Below, one piece after another: positions 61,901 through 64,000 of a stretch of 64,000 nucleotides of DNA; the stretch's first letter is position 1; each line of letters opens with the position of its first letter. The DNA is from an uncultured Aquimarina sp. (GTDB lineage: Bacteria > Bacteroidota > Bacteroidia > Flavobacteriales > Flavobacteriaceae), in the NCBI GenBank assembly GCA_947498775.1, contig CANMLL010000005.1:62001-126000 (forward strand). Direction: 5' to 3'. The position numbers were made by a program, and so were the translations under genes. The notes below the pieces were generated by a model. It saw only the letters and a list, made by a program, of their open reading frames with translations. It was not told the origin of the DNA and searched no databases.

Positions 61901-62656
61901 TTTCTTGTCGGGTATGTGTTATTTGACAAACAGGATGGTTTTGCAGAAGTTAATGTAGTTGAAAATGCCGAGGCATTGATCCAGGAGAAGATTAATAATG
62001 GCTATCTTGAAGTTCCGCCAGGAGTAAGCTATCAATTTAGTGGTACATACGAAAATCAATTACGGGCAGAAAAGACATTATCTGTTGTAGTGCCTTTGGT
62101 ACTGTTGATTATCTTTTTGATTTTGTATTTCCAGTTTCGTTCAGTAAGCATGTCACTTATGGTATTTACAGGAATTGCTGTAGCTTTCTCCGGTGGTTTT
62201 CTAATGATTTGGCTATATGGGCAGGATTGGTTTTTGAATATTAGTCTCTTTGGAGAGAATCTAAGAGACCTTTTTCAAGTGCATACCATAAATTTAAGCG
62301 TAGCCGTATGGGTAGGGTTTATTGCACTTTTTGGCATTGCAACAGACGATGGGGTGGTAATGGCTACGTACCTCAAACAGACTTTTGATAAAAACAAACC
62401 CCGATCCTTAGAAAGTATTAGAGGTTCAGTTATAGAGGCCGGAGAAAAAAGAATACGACCTTGTTTGATGACCACAGCAACAACAATCTTGGCGCTGTTA
62501 CCAATTTTAACTTCTACGGGTAGAGGAAGTGATATCATGATTCCCATGGCGATTCCTGCATTTGGAGGAATGGTTATAGCTCTTATTACATTATTTGTGG
62601 TGCCAGTTTTGTTTAGTTGGAAAAAAGAAATACAATATAAAAGAGTAAGCAAATGA
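58925..62656 (+). CDS. CusA/CzcA family heavy-metal RND efflux permease
   Basis: 1243 residues, about 200 longer than the E. coli CusA. RND hallmarks: N-terminal helix, LTTSLMGIPGVKTIRSSSMF, NRDIGAQTLEINKVEYLVRG, IGTMVDIGVILSEN and FGIATDDGVVMATYLKQ. The region after the fourth block of helices contains an extra stretch of about 100 residues with three or more hydrophobic segments (residues 530-640: VNYSIAGFLSITGVIAIF, LVLIAFSATLIPNIANIL, VISVTAIVFLLAEYW). It pumps Cu(I)/Ag(I) or Zn/Co out of the periplasm with TolC and an adaptor. Overlaps the tolC-like gene by 4 bases. Confidence 0.94.
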   Translation: MLNKSIKFLIENKLVAIIILVIFIGWGVATVPFNWETTYMGIGIPRNPVAVDAIPDIGENQQIVFTKWEGRSPQDIEDQITYPLTTSLMGIPGVKTIRSSSMFGFSSIYIIFEEDIEFYWSRSRILEKLNSLPKGLLPDNVNPSLGPDATGLGQIFWYTLEGRDKKGNVTGGWDLHELRSIQDYYVKYSLSAANGVAEVASVGGYVQEYQVDIIPELMRQYNIGLNDVVKAIKQSNRDIGAQTLEINKVEYLVRGLGYIQSIDDIENAVITSEDFTAVRVKDVAKVGLGPAARRGILDKEGAEVVGGVIVARYGANPLEVINNVKDKIKELSSGLPSKQLKDGRISQVTLVPFYDRTELIQETLGTLNDALMLEILITVLVILVMVFNLRASILVSGLLPVAVVMVFIAMKFFQVDANIVALSGIAIAIGTMVDIGVILSENIIRHLDENKDNLSVDIVVYNATAEVSGAILTAVFTTIISFIPVFTLTGAEGKLFGPLAFTKTMALISSLFVALFLIPPFAAFLFKKKRIKTWVNYSIAGFLSITGVIAIFNGFWLGLVLIAFSATLIPNIANILSIKQANLIKIVISVTAIVFLLAEYWRPLGVDTNIFWNIVFVAFISFGLLAFFALFRKYYTRILQWALQNKIWFLSLPTGIVIFGFLIMRNTGKEFMPSLNEGSFLLMPTTLPHAGISENKRILQQLDMAVASIPEIETVVGKAGRTESALDPAPLSMYENIIQYKPEYMLNKNGKRQRYKVNNDGLFVLKDGSLVGNPNSTPLVFSEMNSKKITNKDLTPDTDGEFYRNWRPSIKNPDDIWEEISKVTNLPGVTSAPKLQPIETRLVMLQTGMRAPMGIKVRGQNLRQIEAFGSQLESILKEVEGVKDEAVFADRIVGKPYLLIDIDRDRLLRYGISIEKVQQILEVAVGGMPLTQTVEGRERYTIRVRYPRELRDTPQDLANIYVPTSKGTPIPLSEVATIRYEKGPQIIKSEDTFLVGYVLFDKQDGFAEVNVVENAEALIQEKINNGYLEVPPGVSYQFSGTYENQLRAEKTLSVVVPLVLLIIFLILYFQFRSVSMSLMVFTGIAVAFSGGFLMIWLYGQDWFLNISLFGENLRDLFQVHTINLSVAVWVGFIALFGIATDDGVVMATYLKQTFDKNKPRSLESIRGSVIEAGEKRIRPCLMTTATTILALLPILTSTGRGSDIMIPMAIPAFGGMVIALITLFVVPVLFSWKKEIQYKRVSK

Positions 62657-63870
62657 AAAATATAAAACTTATCGTCTGTTTTCTTTTAGTATCTGCTTTC
62701 GCGAAAGCACAACAATTGCAATCTTATATTCAGGAAGCAGAACAAAATAATCCTAAGATTCAAGCTTTTGAGTTACGTTATCGTGTTTCAAAAGAAAGAA
62801 TTAGCGAAGTAAACTCTTTGCCTAATACACAAGTAAGCTTAGGGTATTTTGTGAGCGAACCAGAGACCAGGACCGGTGCACAACGTGCTAAATTTTCGGT
62901 AAAACAAATGTTACCATGGTTTGGAACAATCAAGGCAAAAGAGAATTATTCTAAAGAAGTGGCGGAAACTGAATACCTTGATTTTATTATCACAAAAAGA
63001 AAGCTGGCTCTATCGGTTTCTCAAACCTATTATAACTTGTATGAAATATATACAAAACAGCGGGTTCTTGAAGACAATATCAAGCTTTTAAAAACCTATG
63101 AACAGTTGGCTTTGACATCAGTGCAAATTGGTAAGGCTTCGGCAGTAGATGTTTTACGACTTCAGATTAGACAGAATGAGCTGCAACAACAAAAAGAAGT
63201 GCTACAACAAGCATTTGCGGTAGAACAAGTTAGGTTAAATTCTTTCTTGAACAGAGCCGGTACATCAGTACCAATTGGTTTAATTGAAATGATCATTCCG
63301 GAAAAAGATCCAGTTCTGGAAAATGAAGGAATACTACTTAATCCAGAACTATTAAAATATGACAAGCGCTATCAAAGCATAGCACTGTTAGAAGTACTTA
63401 ATCAAAAGGAAAGTGCTCCGCAGATTGGCTTTGGACTGGATTATGTGCCTGTTTCTGAAAGAACAGATGTTGTTATTAATGATAATGGCAAAGATATAAT
63501 TATGCCAATGGTATCTCTTTCAATTCCAGTTTTTAATAAGAAGCATAGTTCAAAAACACGTCAATATAAATTACAACAGGAAGAAGTTAAAGCACAAAAA
63601 GAAGAACAATTAAATCATTTACAAGTACTTTTAGAAGAAGCAATATCTAAAAGAACTACTGCCAGAATTAAAAATAATACACAAAAGAAGAATTTGATAC
63701 AGGCCAAAAACGCTGAGCAGATTCTTATCAAAAGTTATGAGACAGGAACTATTGATTTTAAAGATGTATTAGATATTCAGGAACTACAACTAAAATTTGA
63801 GATGAATCACATAGAAAGTGTGAAGCAATACTATATACAAACAGCAATTATACATTATTTAACAAACTAA
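62653..63870 (+). CDS. TolC family outer-membrane efflux protein
   Basis: 405 residues with a signal peptide (MKNIKLIVCFLLVSAFAKA). TolC-type helical hairpin: SYIQEAEQNNPKIQAFELRY, VSQTYYNLYEIYTKQRVLED, TSVQIGKASAVDVLRLQIRQ, LLEEAISKRTTARIKNNTQK and FKDVLDIQELQLKFE. It forms the outer-membrane duct for the RND pump. Starts within the cusA stop (ATGA). Shorter than typical TolC (about 450), as common for Bacteroidota Cus systems. Confidence 0.93.
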   Translation: MKNIKLIVCFLLVSAFAKAQQLQSYIQEAEQNNPKIQAFELRYRVSKERISEVNSLPNTQVSLGYFVSEPETRTGAQRAKFSVKQMLPWFGTIKAKENYSKEVAETEYLDFIITKRKLALSVSQTYYNLYEIYTKQRVLEDNIKLLKTYEQLALTSVQIGKASAVDVLRLQIRQNELQQQKEVLQQAFAVEQVRLNSFLNRAGTSVPIGLIEMIIPEKDPVLENEGILLNPELLKYDKRYQSIALLEVLNQKESAPQIGFGLDYVPVSERTDVVINDNGKDIIMPMVSLSIPVFNKKHSSKTRQYKLQQEEVKAQKEEQLNHLQVLLEEAISKRTTARIKNNTQKKNLIQAKNAEQILIKSYETGTIDFKDVLDIQELQLKFEMNHIESVKQYYIQTAIIHYLTN

Positions 63871-63893
63871 AAAGGTTTATAAATACGATCATA

Positions 63894-64000
63894 ATGAAAC
63901 ACACCTATCAAATATCCGGGATGACATGTAACGGTTGTCGTAGCAGTGTAGAGGAGAAGCTAAGAAAGGTTGACGGGATTAAAAACTTAACGGTTGATTT
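63894..64000 (+). CDS. Heavy-metal-associated (HMA) domain protein, N-terminal part
   Basis: The frame starts at 63894 and runs off the window. The visible residues KHTYQISGMTCNGCRSSVEE form the HMA metal-binding loop GMTCxxC. In Bacteroidota metal-efflux operons the next gene is usually the periplasmic adaptor CusB, sometimes preceded by an HMA domain, so this could be a metallochaperone or an HMA-adaptor fusion. The window ends before this can be decided. Confidence 0.85.
   Translation, partial: MKHTYQISGMTCNGCRSSVEEKLRKVDGIKNLTVD

Overview
The window looks like chromosomal DNA of a marine member of the Flavobacteriaceae (Bacteroidota). The evidence is AT-rich sequence, a SusC/SusD pair, many lipoproteins with the signal S-S/F-C, a T9SS-type C-terminal sorting tail, TAnnTTTG-type -7 promoter boxes (several with an upstream TTG), the HYC_CC_PP/CusA/TolC metal-efflux cluster and flavobacterial gene order. 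An Aquimarina-like genus is my guess; the sequence alone does not settle it. I saw no rRNA, tRNA, CRISPR array, prophage or complete insertion sequence.

Layout. 1-2240: end of a SusC-like receptor and its SusD lipoprotein. 2405-7204: secreted S9 and M20 peptidases and a Nudix hydrolase. 7205-10301: a minus-strand trio (HEXXXH metallopeptidase of the QEGLA/DUF1704 family, N-formylglutamate amidohydrolase-like protein, RimK-like ATP-grasp ligase). 11080-11964: an M28-like protein that lacks expected metal ligands. 12002-17298: the threonine operon thrA-thrB-ridA-thrC, preceded by a short Thr/Ile-rich leader peptide gene that is not annotated by ordinary ORF length cut-offs. 17432-29817: housekeeping genes (NAD(P)HX repair, XerD, AroQ, Lpd, two MsrB, a helicase) with outer-membrane and lipoproteins. 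30288-33835: an ArsR-type regulator with an operon of a short-chain dehydrogenase, PhzF, an amino-acid racemase and a quinone-oxidoreductase-like enzyme; the same 24-bp palindrome lies in front of the regulator and in front of the operon. 34062-36300: an RlmI-like methyltransferase and a sterol-desaturase-family protein.

36388-37037 is the most unusual stretch: four tandem 129-bp units on the minus strand, each encoding a nearly identical 28-residue basic peptide, followed at the same spacing by a fifth small ORF of 44 residues and a strong bidirectional terminator. Then follow a signal-peptide-bearing methyltransferase, a YceI fragment next to a small inverted-repeat element, the DUF779/aldehyde dehydrogenase pair, an SDR, a large T9SS-exported M14 carboxypeptidase, a secreted propeller/Ig-like pair, an AraC regulator and an S41 protease. 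50420-57915 is an accessory-looking region: an XRE regulator with overlapping divergent promoters and an 18-bp direct repeat, uncharacterised secreted proteins, a FAD-linked oxidase, a leaderless AmpD-like amidase, and a SLATT (DUF4231) membrane protein divergent from a TIR-winged-helix protein. 58410 to the end is a Cu/Zn-type RND efflux operon cut by the window edge.

Three kinds of dispersed intergenic repeat are present: family A (about 330 bp, two separable halves; 19994, 29915, 40486 reversed, 41334), family B (about 160 bp, MITE-like; 25524 and 30071, the second nested inside a family A copy), and a single 131-bp inverted-repeat element at 38102.
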